Assembly: GCF_008923205.2 (NCBI RefSeq)
Contig: NZ_WBMS02000003.1
Location: forward strand, 1-64,000
Source: Actinomadura physcomitrii
GTDB lineage: Bacteria; Actinomycetota; Actinomycetes; Streptosporangiales; Streptosporangiaceae
Length of the DNA stretch: 64,000 nt
Direction of reading: 5' to 3'
Part shown: piece by piece, positions 32,292-43,315 of the stretch
How positions within the stretch are numbered: position 1 is the first letter of the stretch
Layout of the letters: each line of letters opens with the position of its first letter
Translations under genes and position numbers: made by a program
Notes under the pieces: generated by a model
Told to the model about the DNA's origin: nothing
The model's input: the letters and a program-made list of their open reading frames with translations, nothing else
The model's database searches: none

Positions 32292-33440
32292 TCAGGCCGG
32301 GGGCAGGCCGAGGGCGCGGGCGATCAGCATGCGCTGCACCTCCGACGTCCCCTCGCCGACCTCCAGGATCTTCGCGTCGCGGTAGAAGCGGCCGACCGCG
32401 TACTCGTTCATGAAGCCGTAGCCGCCGAAGATCTGCGTGGCGTCCCGGGCGTTGTCCATCGCCGCGTTGGACGCGACGAGCTTGGCGATCGCCGCCTCCT
32501 TCTTGAACGGCTCCCCGGCCAGCATCTTCGCCGCCGCCGCGTAGTAGGCGAGGCGGGCGGTGTGCGCGCGGACCTCCATGTCGGCGATCTTGAACTGCAT
32601 CGCCTGGTAGCGGCCGATCTCCTTGCCGAACGCCTGCCGCTCGCCCGCGTAGCGCAGGCACTCGTCCACGCAGCCCTGCGCGAGGCCCACCGACAGCGCG
32701 GCGATCGCGATCCGGCCCTCGTCCAGGATCCGCAGGAACTGCGCGTAGCCCCGGCCGCGCTCGCCGACGAGGTTCTCCGCCGGGACGCGGACGTCGTCGA
32801 ACGACAGCTCGCGGGTGTCCGACGCCGACCAGCCGACCTTGGAGTACTTGCGGCCGACGGTGAAGCCGGGCGTGCCGCTCGGCACGAGGATCGTGGAGAT
32901 CTCGCCGTCGCCGGTGAACGCGGTGACGGTCACGAACGCGGTGATGTCGGTGCCGGAGTTGGTGATGAACGCCTTCGACCCGTTGATCACCCACGAGTCG
33001 CCGTCCAGCCGGGCCGTCGTGCGCATCCCGCCCGGGACGTCCGAGCCGCCGCCCGGCTCGGTCAGCCCGAACCCGGCGAGCTTCTCGCCGGACGTCAGCA
33101 TCGGCAGCCAGCGCGCCTTCTGCTCGGCGGACCCGAACCGGTGGATCGGCATCGCGCCGAGCGAGACGCCCGCCTCCAGCGTGATCGCCACCGACGAGTC
33201 GACCCGCGCCAGCTCCTCCAGCGCCAGGCAGAGCGCGAAGTAGTCGCCGCCCATCCCGCCGTGCTCCTCGGGGAACGGCAGGCCGAACAGCCCCATCTTC
33301 CCCATCGCCGCGACGATCTCGTATGGGAACTCGCCCCGCTCGTACAGGTCCCCGATCACCGGGGCCACGGTCTCGCGCGCGAACCGCTCGACGGTGCGGC
33401 GCAGCTCCTCCTGCTCGTCGGTGAGCTTGAAGTCGATCAT
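32292..33440 (-). CDS. Branched-chain acyl-CoA dehydrogenase (AcdH-like)
   Basis: A 382-residue flavoprotein oxidising acyl-CoA to enoyl-CoA. Signatures: LTEPGGGSDVPGGMRTTARL (first ACAD motif), SKVGWSASDTRELSFDDVRV, QAFGKEIGRYQAMQFKIADM and FGGYGFMNEYAVGRFYRDAK followed by EGTSEVQRMLIAR. The C-terminal GEGTSE supplies the catalytic Glu in the MCAD-like position, whereas isovaleryl-CoA dehydrogenases use a Glu elsewhere, so a broad branched-chain enzyme is more likely than a strict isovaleryl type. Last gene of the leucine operon, 3 nt after the lyase gene. Reduced flavin would pass electrons to ETF. Confidence 0.92.
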   Translation of the reverse strand: MIDFKLTDEQEELRRTVERFARETVAPVIGDLYERGEFPYEIVAAMGKMGLFGLPFPEEHGGMGGDYFALCLALEELARVDSSVAITLEAGVSLGAMPIHRFGSAEQKARWLPMLTSGEKLAGFGLTEPGGGSDVPGGMRTTARLDGDSWVINGSKAFITNSGTDITAFVTVTAFTGDGEISTILVPSGTPGFTVGRKYSKVGWSASDTRELSFDDVRVPAENLVGERGRGYAQFLRILDEGRIAIAALSVGLAQGCVDECLRYAGERQAFGKEIGRYQAMQFKIADMEVRAHTARLAYYAAAAKMLAGEPFKKEAAIAKLVASNAAMDNARDATQIFGGYGFMNEYAVGRFYRDAKILEVGEGTSEVQRMLIARALGLPPA

Positions 33441-33443
33441 CAG

Positions 33444-34367
33444 TTACTCCGATTCCGGTGACAGGGCCTGGACGACGCGCGACGGGCTCGGGCGGCCGAG
33501 CCGGCCGGCCATCCAGCGGCTGGTGGCGACGAGTTCGTCGAGGTCGACGCCCGTCTCGACGCCGAGCCCGTTCAGCATCCAGACGAGGTCCTCGGTGGGC
33601 AGGTTCCCGGTGGCGCTCTCGGCGTACGGGCAGCCGCCGAGGCCGCCCGCCGACGCGTCCACGACGGTCACGCCGGCGCGCAGCGCGGCGAGGGTGTTGG
33701 CGAGCGCCTGCCCGTAGGTGTCGTGGAAGTGCACGGCGAGCCGGTCGGTGCCGATGCCCGCCGCGCCCAGCGCCTCGATCAGCGCGGTGACGTGCCCGGG
33801 CGTGCCGACGCCGATCGTGTCGCCGATGCTCAGCTGGGAGCAGCCGAGGTCCATCAGCCGGGACGCGACGGACACCACCTGCCCGATCGGGACGTCGCCC
33901 TCCCACGGGTCGCCGAGCGCCATCGACACGTAGGCCCGCACCCACAGCCCCTCGGCGCGCGCGCGTTCCACGACGGGCGCGAACATCTTGAGCGACTCGT
34001 CCACGGTCCGGTTGAGGTTGCGGCGCGCGAACGACTCGGTCGCGCTGCCGAAGATCGCGATTTCGGTGATGCCGTTGGCGAGCGCCCGGTCCAGGCCCCG
34101 CTCGTTCGGCACCAGCACCGGGTACCGGACGTCGCCGGAGCGGGGCAGGACCCCGAGCAGCTCCTCGGCGTCGGCGAGCTGCGGCACCCACTTCGGGTGG
34201 ACGAAGCTCGTCGTCTCGATCGTGGTCAGCCCCGCGGCGGCGAGCCGCGTGACGAACTCCGACTTCACCTCGACCGGGACGACCGCCTTCTCGTTCTGCA
34301 GCCCGTCGCGCGGCCCGACCTCGTAGATCGTGACGCGGTCGGGCAGGCCGGGCAGCGGTGTCGCCAT
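33444..34367 (-). CDS. Hydroxymethylglutaryl-CoA lyase
   Basis: A 307-residue TIM-barrel lyase cleaving HMG-CoA to acetyl-CoA and acetoacetate, the last step of leucine breakdown. Motifs: EVGPRDGLQNEKAVVP (metal/substrate), TTSFVHPKWVPQLADAEEL, IGDTIGVGTPG, HFHDTYGQALAN and the active-site loop SAGGLGGCPYAESATGN with the reactive cysteine. ATG 34367 has GAGGAGG 4 nt upstream; an ATG one codon earlier overlaps the carboxylase stop. Belongs to the methylcrotonyl-CoA carboxylase operon. Confidence 0.95.
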   Translation of the reverse strand: MATPLPGLPDRVTIYEVGPRDGLQNEKAVVPVEVKSEFVTRLAAAGLTTIETTSFVHPKWVPQLADAEELLGVLPRSGDVRYPVLVPNERGLDRALANGITEIAIFGSATESFARRNLNRTVDESLKMFAPVVERARAEGLWVRAYVSMALGDPWEGDVPIGQVVSVASRLMDLGCSQLSIGDTIGVGTPGHVTALIEALGAAGIGTDRLAVHFHDTYGQALANTLAALRAGVTVVDASAGGLGGCPYAESATGNLPTEDLVWMLNGLGVETGVDLDELVATSRWMAGRLGRPSPSRVVQALSPESE

Positions 34368-36304
34368 CATGCCTCCTCGATCACGGCCAGCACCGCGTCC
34401 AGGGCGACCTGGGCGCCCGCGCGGGCCGGCAGCTGCGCCACGACGCCGGCGCGCGGCGCGGTGACGGTGTGCTCCATCTTCATCGCCTCGACGACGGCGA
34501 TCGGCTGGCCCTCGTCCACCCGGTCGCCCTCGCCGACCTTGACGGCCAGGACGGTGCCGGGCATCGGGCTGCGCAGGACGCCGTCGCCGGACGCCTCCGC
34601 CGCGGCGCCGCCCTCCGCCTTGACGTGCTCGGCGAGCGCCCACGCGTGCCCGTCGCGCCCGAGCCAGAGCGTGCGGCCGTCGCGGGCGGCGGTGAACGAC
34701 ACCGTCCGGCCGCCGTAGGTGAGGGTCGAGCCGGTCAGCGACGCCGCCACCGGCTCTCCCTCGCCGACGACGACCCGCGCGGACGCGGCGCGGCCCTGCA
34801 CGCGGACCTCGACGGGCTCGCCGCCGGACGGGGTGATGATCCACGGCGCCCAGGCGTGCGCGCCGGGACGCCAGCCGTCCGGGATCGACCAAGGGTCGCC
34901 GTCGGCGGGCTCCAGCGCGAGCATCCGGTCCAGCGCGGCGGCGGCGAGCACCTCCGGCGGCACGCCGCCGCCCGAGGCCAGCTCGTCGAGGACGCGCTCC
35001 ACCAAGCCGGTGTCGAGGTCGCCGGACGCGACGGACGGGTGCTTTACCAGCGCGCGCAGGAACGCCACGTTCGTCGGCACGCCCAGCAGCGTGTAGCCGG
35101 CGAGCGCGCGGTCGAGGCGGTGCAGCGCCTCGGTGCGGTCGGCGCCGTGGACGATCACCTTCGCCAGCATCGGGTCGTAGGCCCCGCCGACCTCCGTCCC
35201 GATGTCCAGGCCCGAGTCGACGCGGGCGCCCCCCGGCTCGGCGAGCGCCAGGACCGTGCCGCCGGTCGGCAGGAAGCCGCGCGCCGGGTCCTCGGCGTAG
35301 ACGCGCGCCTCGATCGCGTGCCCGTCCAGCCGGACCTCGTCCTGCCCGAACGGCAGCGGCTCCCCGGCCGCGACCCGCAGCTGCAGTTCGACCAGGTCGA
35401 GGCCGGTGACCAGCTCGGTGACGGGGTGCTCGACCTGCAGCCGGGTGTTCATCTCCATGAAGAAGAACTCGTCCGGGCGGTCGGCGGACACGATGTACTC
35501 GACCGTCCCCGCGCCCACGTACCCGACCGCCTGCGCGGCGGCGACGGCGGCGGCGCCCATCCGCGCGCGGGACGCCTCGTCCAGCAGCGGCGACGGCGCC
35601 TCCTCGACGATCTTCTGGTGCCGGCGCTGCAGGCTGCACTCGCGCTCGCCCAGGTGCACGGCGTTGCCGCGGGCGTCGGCGAACACCTGGATCTCGATGT
35701 GCCGGGGGTTCTCCACGAACCGCTCGGCGAGCAGCGTGTCGTCGCCGAACGAGCCGCGCGCCTCGCGGCGGGCGGACGCGATCGCCTCCGGCAGGTCCGC
35801 CGCGTCGCGGACGAGGCGCATGCCCTTGCCGCCGCCGCCCGCCGACGGCTTGAGCAGCACCGGAAGGCCGACCTCCAGCGCGGCGGCCTCCAGCTCGGCG
35901 TCCGAGAGGCCCGGCTCGTCCCGTCCGGGGACGACCGGCACGCCGGCCGCCGCGACCGTCCGCTTCGCCCGGATCTTGTCGCCCATCGCGTCGATCGCGG
36001 ACGCGGGCGGTCCGATGAACACCAGCCCCGCGCCGGCGCAGGCCCGCGCGAACGCGGTGTTCTCGGCGAGGAACCCGTACCCGGGGTGGACGGCCGCCGC
36101 GCCCGCCGCGCGGGCGGCACCGACGACCGCGTCGATGTCCAGGTAGGAGGGGATGCGGAGCGCCTCGTCGGCCTCCCGCACGTGCCGCGCGCCCGCGTCG
36201 GCGCCGGTGTGGACGGCGACCGAGCGGATCCCGAGCCGCCGCAGCGTGCGGAACACGCGGACGGCGATCTCACCCCGGTTGGCGACCAGGACGCTGTCGA
36301 ACAT
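34367..36304 (-). CDS. Methylcrotonyl-CoA carboxylase alpha subunit (biotin carboxylase + BCCP)
   Basis: A 645-residue subunit with biotin carboxylase N-terminus ([23 protein letters not shown]-grasp [14 protein letters not shown]; catalytic [20 protein letters not shown]), a BT-like linker and a C-terminal biotinyl domain whose lysine lies in [14 protein letters not shown]. The order and length fit 3-methylcrotonyl-CoA or acyl-CoA carboxylase alpha chains. With the beta subunit 8 nt upstream it carboxylates 3-methylcrotonyl-CoA in leucine catabolism; broader acyl-CoA use is possible. Confidence 0.94.
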   Translation of the reverse strand: MFDSVLVANRGEIAVRVFRTLRRLGIRSVAVHTGADAGARHVREADEALRIPSYLDIDAVVGAARAAGAAAVHPGYGFLAENTAFARACAGAGLVFIGPPASAIDAMGDKIRAKRTVAAAGVPVVPGRDEPGLSDAELEAAALEVGLPVLLKPSAGGGGKGMRLVRDAADLPEAIASARREARGSFGDDTLLAERFVENPRHIEIQVFADARGNAVHLGERECSLQRRHQKIVEEAPSPLLDEASRARMGAAAVAAAQAVGYVGAGTVEYIVSADRPDEFFFMEMNTRLQVEHPVTELVTGLDLVELQLRVAAGEPLPFGQDEVRLDGHAIEARVYAEDPARGFLPTGGTVLALAEPGGARVDSGLDIGTEVGGAYDPMLAKVIVHGADRTEALHRLDRALAGYTLLGVPTNVAFLRALVKHPSVASGDLDTGLVERVLDELASGGGVPPEVLAAAALDRMLALEPADGDPWSIPDGWRPGAHAWAPWIITPSGGEPVEVRVQGRAASARVVVGEGEPVAASLTGSTLTYGGRTVSFTAARDGRTLWLGRDGHAWALAEHVKAEGGAAAEASGDGVLRSPMPGTVLAVKVGEGDRVDEGQPIAVVEAMKMEHTVTAPRAGVVAQLPARAGAQVALDAVLAVIEEA

Positions 36305-36312
36305 CACGTGCC

Positions 36313-37926
<1,614 letters not shown>

Positions 37927-37939
37927 GGTCCCCTTCCCA

Positions 37940-37990
37940 GTTAACGCTCGTTAACAACGGCCGATGTCGGAGATGTTAATGCTCGTTAAC
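37940..37990. promoter_or_regulatory. Two operator boxes between carboxylase operon and TetR
   Basis: GTTAACGCTCGTTAAC (37940-37955, perfect 16-bp palindrome) and GTTAATGCTCGTTAAC (37975-37990) repeat with a 35-nt period in the 86-bp divergent spacer. Placement next to a TetR gene and the leucine operon strongly suggests that this regulator represses both directions. Confidence 0.8.
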
Positions 37991-38012
37991 AACCCTAGTC
38001 TAGACTCTCCCC

Positions 38013-38624
38013 ATGACCTCCTACCCGGCCCCGGCGCCCGGCGACCCGGCCGGCGGGCCGCCGCTCGCCGCGGTGAACCCGCGGCGCGCCGAGATCCTCG
38101 CCGCCGCGGCCGAGCTGTTCGCCTCCCGCGGCTACCACGGGGCGTCGATCGGTGACGTCGGACGGGCCGTCGGGCTCACCGGACCCGCGCTCTACCGGCA
38201 CTTCAGCGGCAAGGAGGCCGTTCTCGCCGAGATGCTCGTCGACATCAGCGAGCGGCTGCACGCCGAAGGCGTCCGCCGCGCCGCCGATCCCGACCCGGGC
38301 CGGGCCCTCGACGCGCTGCTGCGCTGGCACATCGCGTTCGCGCTGGACAACCCCGCGCTCATCACCGTCCACGAACGCGAGCTCGACAACGTCCCGCAGC
38401 CGCAGCGCCACGAGGTCCGCCGGCTGCAGCGCGCCTACGTGGAGGAATGGGTGGGCGTGCTGCGCCGGCTGCGCCCCGGCCTGCCCGACGGGCGGACGCG
38501 CGCCGCCGTCCACGCCTGCTTCGGCCTGCTCAACTCCACCCCGCGCAGCGCCGCCGGCCTCGACCGCGACGCCATGGGCGACCTTCTGCACACCATGGCC
38601 CGCGCCGCCCTCGACGCCGCCTGA
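38013..38624 (+). CDS. TetR-family regulator of the leucine/acyl-CoA operon
   Basis: A 203-residue TetR protein: helix-turn-helix RRAEILAAAAELFASRGYHG, ASIGDVGRAVGLTGPALYRH, FSGKEAVLAEML, then a ligand domain resembling the TetR_C type found with acyl-CoA metabolism genes (DALLRWHIAFALDNPALITV). Divergent from the carboxylase operon with two palindromic boxes between them, so it probably senses an acyl-CoA and represses the operon. The start has only a short leader (stop of box 2 is 22 nt upstream). Confidence 0.91.
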   Translation: MTSYPAPAPGDPAGGPPLAAVNPRRAEILAAAAELFASRGYHGASIGDVGRAVGLTGPALYRHFSGKEAVLAEMLVDISERLHAEGVRRAADPDPGRALDALLRWHIAFALDNPALITVHERELDNVPQPQRHEVRRLQRAYVEEWVGVLRRLRPGLPDGRTRAAVHACFGLLNSTPRSAAGLDRDAMGDLLHTMARAALDAA

Positions 38625-38752
38625 GGCCGGGCCGCGCCCGGCCCGCCCCGGCCGGATTCCGGGTGGTCCGTGATCTTGACGCGCCGACACTCGAATGGGT
38701 CAGATGGGGTGAAAGGTCACCGGCCATCCCACCCGCAGCAGAGGAGCGCCGC

Positions 38753-40300
38753 ATGGGCGTCGAGGGCGTCGGCTTCTACGAGATCGCGACCAACGACCCG
38801 GACCGCCCCGCGATCCTGGCCCCCGGCGTCCCCGTTTCCTACGGCGAGCTGCACGCCGAGGTCAACCGGCTGTCGAACGGCCTCGACGGGCTCGGCCTGC
38901 GGCCCGGCGACGCGGTCGCGACCGTCCTCGGCAACCGCCCCGAGTTCCTCACCGTGCTGCTGGCGGCGATGCAGTCCGGCCTCTACCTCGTCCCCGTGAG
39001 CCGCCACCTCACCGCGCCCGAGATCGGCTACATCCTCGCCGACTCCGGCGCCCGGGCCGTCGTGACCGAGAGCGCCCTCGCGCGCGCCGTGTCGGGCGCC
39101 GCCGACGACGCCGGGATCGCCGCCGGCCTGCGGATCAGCGTCGACCCGGCCGACGGCCACCGCTCGATGGCCGGGCTGTGCGCGTCCGGCAGCGCCGCAC
39201 CGCCCGCCAAGCGCCGGATGGGCTCCATCATGCTCTACACGTCCGGGACGACCGGGCGTCCCAAGGGCGTGCGGCGCCCGCTCCTGGACGTCCCGCCCGA
39301 ACTGCTCTTCGACATCATGCGCTCCACGCTCATGAGCCACCTGGGCCTCGAACCGGGCGACGAGGTGCACCTCGCGATCGGACCGCTCTACCACTCGGCG
39401 CCCTGCGTCCACGCGATGATGGCGCTCAACCTCGGGCACGCCGTCGTCGTCGCGTCCCGGTTCCGGCCCGAGCAGACCCTCGAGCTGATCCAGCGGCACG
39501 GCGTCACCAACTCCTTCATGGTGCCGACCATGTTCCACCGCATGCTCGCCCTGCCCGACGAGGTCCGCGCCCGGTACGACCTGTCGTCGCTGCGGCAGGT
39601 CTACCACAGCGCCGCCCCGATCCCCGTCGAGACCAAGCAGCGCATGATGGACTGGTGGGGGCCCGTCCTCTACGAGTACTACGGCTCCACCGAGAGCGGC
39701 GCCGTCGTCGTCGCCACCCCGCAGGACTGGCTCGCCCGTCCCGGGACGGTCGGCCGCGCCGTCGACGGCGTGCGAATCAAGATCCTCGACCCGGAGGGCG
39801 CGGAGCTGCCGCCCGGCGAGACCGGCCTCATCTACGCCGCCGGCCAGCCGGGCTTCGAGTACCACGGCGACCCGGACAAGACCGCCTCCACCATGCGGGG
39901 CGAGTTCTACACCCCCGGCGACCTCGGCCACCTCGACGCGGACGGCTGGCTCTACATGAGCGACCGCCGCACCGACCTCATCATCTCCGGCGGCGTCAAC
40001 ATCTACCCGGCCGAGATCGAGTCCGTGCTGCTCCAGCATCCCGCCGTCGGCGACGCCGTCGTCATCGGCGTCCCGGACGAGGACTGGGGGCAGCGCGTCG
40101 TCGCCCTCGTCGAACCCGCCGACGGCGCCGACCCCGGCGACGCGCTCGCCGCCGAGCTGCTATCCCACTGCGCGCCCCGGCTCGCCAGGCTCAAGCACCC
40201 GCGCCGGGTCGAGTTCCGCGCGGAGCTGCCGCGCACCCCGTCCGGCAAGCTCAGTCGCGGCCGGGTGCGCGACGCCTACCTGCGGGAACAGGCGGGCTAG
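38753..40300 (+). CDS. Acyl-CoA synthetase (AMP-binding)
   Basis: A 515-residue ANL-family ligase. Motifs: IMLYTSGTTGRPKGVRRPL (P-loop), VPTMFHRMLALPDEVRARYD, YEYYGSTESGAVVV, YTPGDLGHLDADGWLYMSDR, RTDLIISGGVNIYPAEIE and the catalytic lysine region TPSGKLSRGRVRDAYL. GAGGAGCG precedes the ATG at 38753. Similar throughout to the enzyme at 15116-16651, though the loops differ. It follows the TetR gene and may feed acyl-CoA into the nearby catabolic operon; the acid is unknown. Confidence 0.91.
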   Translation: MGVEGVGFYEIATNDPDRPAILAPGVPVSYGELHAEVNRLSNGLDGLGLRPGDAVATVLGNRPEFLTVLLAAMQSGLYLVPVSRHLTAPEIGYILADSGARAVVTESALARAVSGAADDAGIAAGLRISVDPADGHRSMAGLCASGSAAPPAKRRMGSIMLYTSGTTGRPKGVRRPLLDVPPELLFDIMRSTLMSHLGLEPGDEVHLAIGPLYHSAPCVHAMMALNLGHAVVVASRFRPEQTLELIQRHGVTNSFMVPTMFHRMLALPDEVRARYDLSSLRQVYHSAAPIPVETKQRMMDWWGPVLYEYYGSTESGAVVVATPQDWLARPGTVGRAVDGVRIKILDPEGAELPPGETGLIYAAGQPGFEYHGDPDKTASTMRGEFYTPGDLGHLDADGWLYMSDRRTDLIISGGVNIYPAEIESVLLQHPAVGDAVVIGVPDEDWGQRVVALVEPADGADPGDALAAELLSHCAPRLARLKHPRRVEFRAELPRTPSGKLSRGRVRDAYLREQAG

Positions 40301-40389
40301 GCGGTCGCGCGCGGCGCGTGGGGGAAAGGCGCCGCAAGTCGCCGGCGAGACCGTCGAACGTTCCCGTGCCGCGCCGCGTACAACGGCAC

Positions 40390-41709
40390 ATGGAAGACCA
40401 CAAGGTCGCCCCGTTCGACAGCGCCCCGACCCCTGCCGCCCCGACGTTGACCGATCTTCCAGTGATCACGGACCCCGGCTTCTACAACGACCCGGCGTAC
40501 GCCGCGCAGAGCGTCCCGCCGGAGGACGCGCCGCCGCCCGCGGGCGACGGCGCCGGAGCCGGGATCGACACCGTGCCCCGCGCGGGGATCGACACCGTGC
40601 CCCGCGCCGGGATCGCCCGCGTCGGCGACCCGGTCGCGGTCTGGCCGTGCGCCGGCTGCGGCAGGCCCGTACCGCAGCCGGTGCGCGGCGCCCGCACCGT
40701 CCGCTACTGCCAGGACACCGGCGGCGCGTGCGAGCGGGCCGCGCACGAACAACGCGAGCGCGCGCGCGAGGCGCCGGGCCTCACCGGCCAGGTCGCCTGG
40801 ACGTGGGAGATGGTGGAGCGGCTCGAGGCCGTCGCGGACCGGCTCGCCGGGTCGCTGGTGTCCGAGCTGGGCGTCGCCGGCGTCGAGCGGCGGGTCGCCG
40901 ACGCCCGCGCCGACGCCGCCGGGCAGGTCGCCGTCGCGCAGCGGGAGCGGGACGCCTCCCAGCGGCAGGCCGAGGCCGCCTGGCGCGAGACCGCGACCGC
41001 ACGCGCGCGCGCCGACGCCGCCGAGGAGGAGGCCGCCGCGGCCCGCGCCGATGCCGAGCAGGCCGCCGCCGACCGCGACGAGGCCCGGCGCGAGGGCCGG
41101 GAGGCCAAGGACACCGCGGACGCCGCCGTCGCCGCCCAGCTCGCCGCCGAACGCGAACGCGACCGGATCGCCTCCCGCGAGGGCGAGCTGCTCGCCGCGC
41201 TCGAGACCGCCCGGACCGAGCTCGTCGGCCTGCACGGCCGGCTGTCGGAGGCCGAGACCGTCGTCGAAGGCCAGCGGATCGAGGCCGACGCGGCCCGGCG
41301 CGCCGCCGACGACCTGCGCGCGGCCGTCCGCGACGCCGAGACCCAGCGCGGCCAGGCCGTCGCCGACCGCGACCAGATCCAGGCGCGCGCCCGCGAGACC
41401 GAGGAGCGCAACTGGGACCTGTCGCGCGCCAACGAGGAGCTGCGCGCCGCCGTCCAGACCCTCACCGCCGAACGGGACGCCGCGCGCGCCGAGGCCGACC
41501 GCGCCCGGCGCCGCGTCGACGCGCTCACCCGCCTGGCCGACCCGCCGCCGGACGGCCGGCGCGCCGTCGACCGGGAGCCGCCGACCGGCCTGCACCCCCT
41601 GCCCCCGCTGAACGGGTCGTCGGTGAACGGGTCCGGGCGGGGCGGGTCCTCGCTGGACGGCACCGACCCGCTCGCGGTCAACGGCCACCGCCTTCCCCAC
41701 GCCGGCTGA
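40390..41709 (+). CDS. Coiled-coil protein with N-terminal zinc-finger-like motif
   Basis: A 439-residue hydrophilic protein. Residues 1-80 are disordered and Pro/Ala-rich with an octapeptide repeat (AGIDTVPR twice); about residues 85-120 hold CAGCGRPV...YCQDTGGAC, a possible zinc site; a long alpha-helical coiled coil rich in Ala/Arg/Glu/Asp runs from about residue 140 to 385; the tail is Gly/Ser/Asn-rich. The layout recalls KfrA-like or SMC-like DNA-associated proteins, but homology cannot be claimed. ATG 40390. It is monocistronic and ends before a strong terminator. Confidence 0.75.
   Translation: MEDHKVAPFDSAPTPAAPTLTDLPVITDPGFYNDPAYAAQSVPPEDAPPPAGDGAGAGIDTVPRAGIDTVPRAGIARVGDPVAVWPCAGCGRPVPQPVRGARTVRYCQDTGGACERAAHEQRERAREAPGLTGQVAWTWEMVERLEAVADRLAGSLVSELGVAGVERRVADARADAAGQVAVAQRERDASQRQAEAAWRETATARARADAAEEEAAAARADAEQAAADRDEARREGREAKDTADAAVAAQLAAERERDRIASREGELLAALETARTELVGLHGRLSEAETVVEGQRIEADAARRAADDLRAAVRDAETQRGQAVADRDQIQARARETEERNWDLSRANEELRAAVQTLTAERDAARAEADRARRRVDALTRLADPPPDGRRAVDREPPTGLHPLPPLNGSSVNGSGRGGSSLDGTDPLAVNGHRLPHAG
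40561..40608 (+). repeat. Tandem 24-nt repeat in coiled-coil gene
   Basis: GGGATCGACACCGTGCCCCG is the core of two 24-nt copies (40561-40584, 40585-40608) followed by a partial third (GGGATCGCCCGC). In frame they encode AGIDTVPR twice. Probably prone to copy-number change. Confidence 0.85.
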
Positions 41710-41775
41710 CCATCGGCCGGCGTACCGGCGACGAGAAGGAGGTGAGGCCCTTCACCACATGGCACTGGCCCTGAA

Positions 41776-41814
41776 CCGGCCGCCCGCACCGCACCGGGGT
41801 GGTGGGGCGGCCGG
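41776..41814. terminator. Strong bidirectional terminator
   Basis: CCGGCCGCCC (41776-41785) pairs with GGGCGGCCGG (41805-41814), extended inside by CACC/GGTG. It is nested within larger symmetry (CCGGCGTACCGGC at 41717-41729 with GCCGGTACGCCGG at 41810-41822, and GGCCCTGA with TCAGGGCC). It separates the convergent coiled-coil gene and cbiZ. Confidence 0.8.
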
Positions 41815-41822
41815 TACGCCGG

Positions 41823-42545
41823 TCAGGGCCGGTTCGTTTGCAGGTACTCGGTGTAGTCCTCCGCGCCCGCGCGGACCGCCGCGTGCACGGCGCGCGCGAT
41901 CCGGGCGCCCCACGTCGAACGGGGCCCGGCGAACGGCTCCGGCGCGCCCGACGCCCGCGCCGCCACGCAGATCGCGTCCGACGCGGTGCCCGTGCAGGGG
42001 TAGCCCGCCTCCAGCAGCGCCTGCGTCTTGGCCTCCGTTGCGGTGACCACGGCGTTCACCAGGGCGGCATCGCTCAACGCGACCGGCACCGCGACGACGA
42101 TGTTCACCGTCCCCGGCCGCGGCGGTGCGGGCCGCTGCGCGGCGGGCTCCTGCGCCGGCGGCGGCACGTCGAGGTCGAGCGGAACCAGCTCGGGATCGGC
42201 GGTCCCCTCGGGCGCCGCCGCCCATGTCGGCACGCGCAGCCCGACCGTCGCCGAGACGGCGACGCCGCCGTCCTCGCGGCGCATCGTCCGGGCGACGGAC
42301 GCGGCGGTCAGCATGCCGACCCCCGGGCCGTCCAGCCCGAGCGAGGCGGCCAGCTCCCGCAGATGCAGGGCCGGGTCCGTCCGCGCGTACCGGCCCCGGA
42401 CCTGCGCGTTCAGCACCCAGCCCAGCGGCCCGATCCCGCCGCCGAGCATCGCCGACGACACCGCCCGCCACCCACCGCCCGCGCGCCACACCGCCGCGGC
42501 GAGCCGCGCACCGTCCTCGTCCCGCCAGACCAGCTCGATGTTCAC
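41823..42545 (-). CDS. cbiZ: Adenosylcobinamide amidohydrolase
   Basis: A 240-residue CbiZ-family enzyme that removes the aminopropanol arm from adenosylcobinamide (or pseudocobalamin) to give adenosylcobyric acid for remodelling. Family features: SSAMLGGGIGPLGWVLNAQV, ASVARTMRREDGGVAVSATV, GTVNIVVAVPVALSDAALVN and VVTATEAKTQALLEAGYPCTGTASDA. It overlaps the ABC ATPase gene by 4 nt at the end of the corrinoid transport operon, the setting typical of salvage of foreign corrinoids. Confidence 0.9.
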   Translation of the reverse strand: MNIELVWRDEDGARLAAAVWRAGGGWRAVSSAMLGGGIGPLGWVLNAQVRGRYARTDPALHLRELAASLGLDGPGVGMLTAASVARTMRREDGGVAVSATVGLRVPTWAAAPEGTADPELVPLDLDVPPPAQEPAAQRPAPPRPGTVNIVVAVPVALSDAALVNAVVTATEAKTQALLEAGYPCTGTASDAICVAARASGAPEPFAGPRSTWGARIARAVHAAVRAGAEDYTEYLQTNRP

Positions 42546-43315
42546 CGGCGCTCCAGCGACAGCAGCGGCCGGCCGTCCGGGCCGGGCAGGACGTGCACGC
42601 GGGCGTCGAAATGCTCCTGGATCGCCGCCCTGGTCAGCACCTCGCCGGGCGTCCCCGCCGCCGCGACCCGGCCGCCCGACAGCAGCACCAGGTCGTCGGC
42701 GTACTGCCCGGCCAGCGTCAGATCGTGGATCGTCGTGACGACCGTCAGCCCGTCCGACAGCCGGAGCTGGTCGATCAGCTCCATCACCTGCTGCTGGTGG
42801 CCGATGTCGAGCGCGGTCGTCGGCTCGTCCAGCAGTAGCACCGACGTCTGCTGCGCCAGCGCGCGCGCCAGCACCACGCGCTGACGCTCTCCGCCGGACA
42901 GATGGTCGAGCGGACGGTCCGCAAGGCCGGTCAGGTCAAGGCGGTCGAGGACCTCGCCCGCGATGGTCCGGTCGCGGGCGCTCTCGCGGCCCAGATGCGG
43001 GATGTAGGGGGACCGGCCCAGCAGCGTGTAGTCGAACACCGTCATCCCGACCGGGAGGTTCGGGCTCTGCGGGGCGTACGCCACGAGCCGGGCGCGCTGC
43101 CGCGGCTTCAGCGCCGCCAGGTCCGCGCCCGCCACCGCGATCTCACCCGCGCCGCACGGCAGCAGCCCGAGCACCGCCCGCAGCAGCGTCGACTTCCCCG
43201 CCCCGTTCGGCCCGATCACCGCCGTCCACGACCCCGCCGGAACCTCCAGCGACACGCCCTTCAGCACCGGACGCCCGCCCAGCGCCACGTCCAGGCCCCG
43301 CACCGCGACCGTCAC
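42542..43315 (-). CDS. btuD: Cobalamin ABC transporter ATP-binding protein
   Basis: A 257-residue ABC ATPase of the FecE/BtuD group: Walker A IGPNGAGKSTLLRAVLG, Q-loop YAPQSPNLPVGMTVFDYTLL, signature DHLSGGERQRVVLARALAQQ, Walker B VLLLDEPTTALDIGHQQQVM and switch His in TTIHDLTLAGQYADD. GTG start overlaps the permease stop (GTGA). It powers uptake of corrinoids across the plasma membrane; assignment to B12 rather than siderophores rests on the riboswitch and cbiZ. Confidence 0.91.
   Translation of the reverse strand: MTVAVRGLDVALGGRPVLKGVSLEVPAGSWTAVIGPNGAGKSTLLRAVLGLLPCGAGEIAVAGADLAALKPRQRARLVAYAPQSPNLPVGMTVFDYTLLGRSPYIPHLGRESARDRTIAGEVLDRLDLTGLADRPLDHLSGGERQRVVLARALAQQTSVLLLDEPTTALDIGHQQQVMELIDQLRLSDGLTVVTTIHDLTLAGQYADDLVLLSGGRVAAAGTPGEVLTRAAIQEHFDARVHVLPGPDGRPLLSLERR

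Noticed and set aside
31174..34191. 1005-residue minus-strand open frame across SCO6745-like, acyl-CoA dehydrogenase and lyase genes
   Set aside because: It is a shadow frame of three recognisable genes; no domain or normal codon bias.
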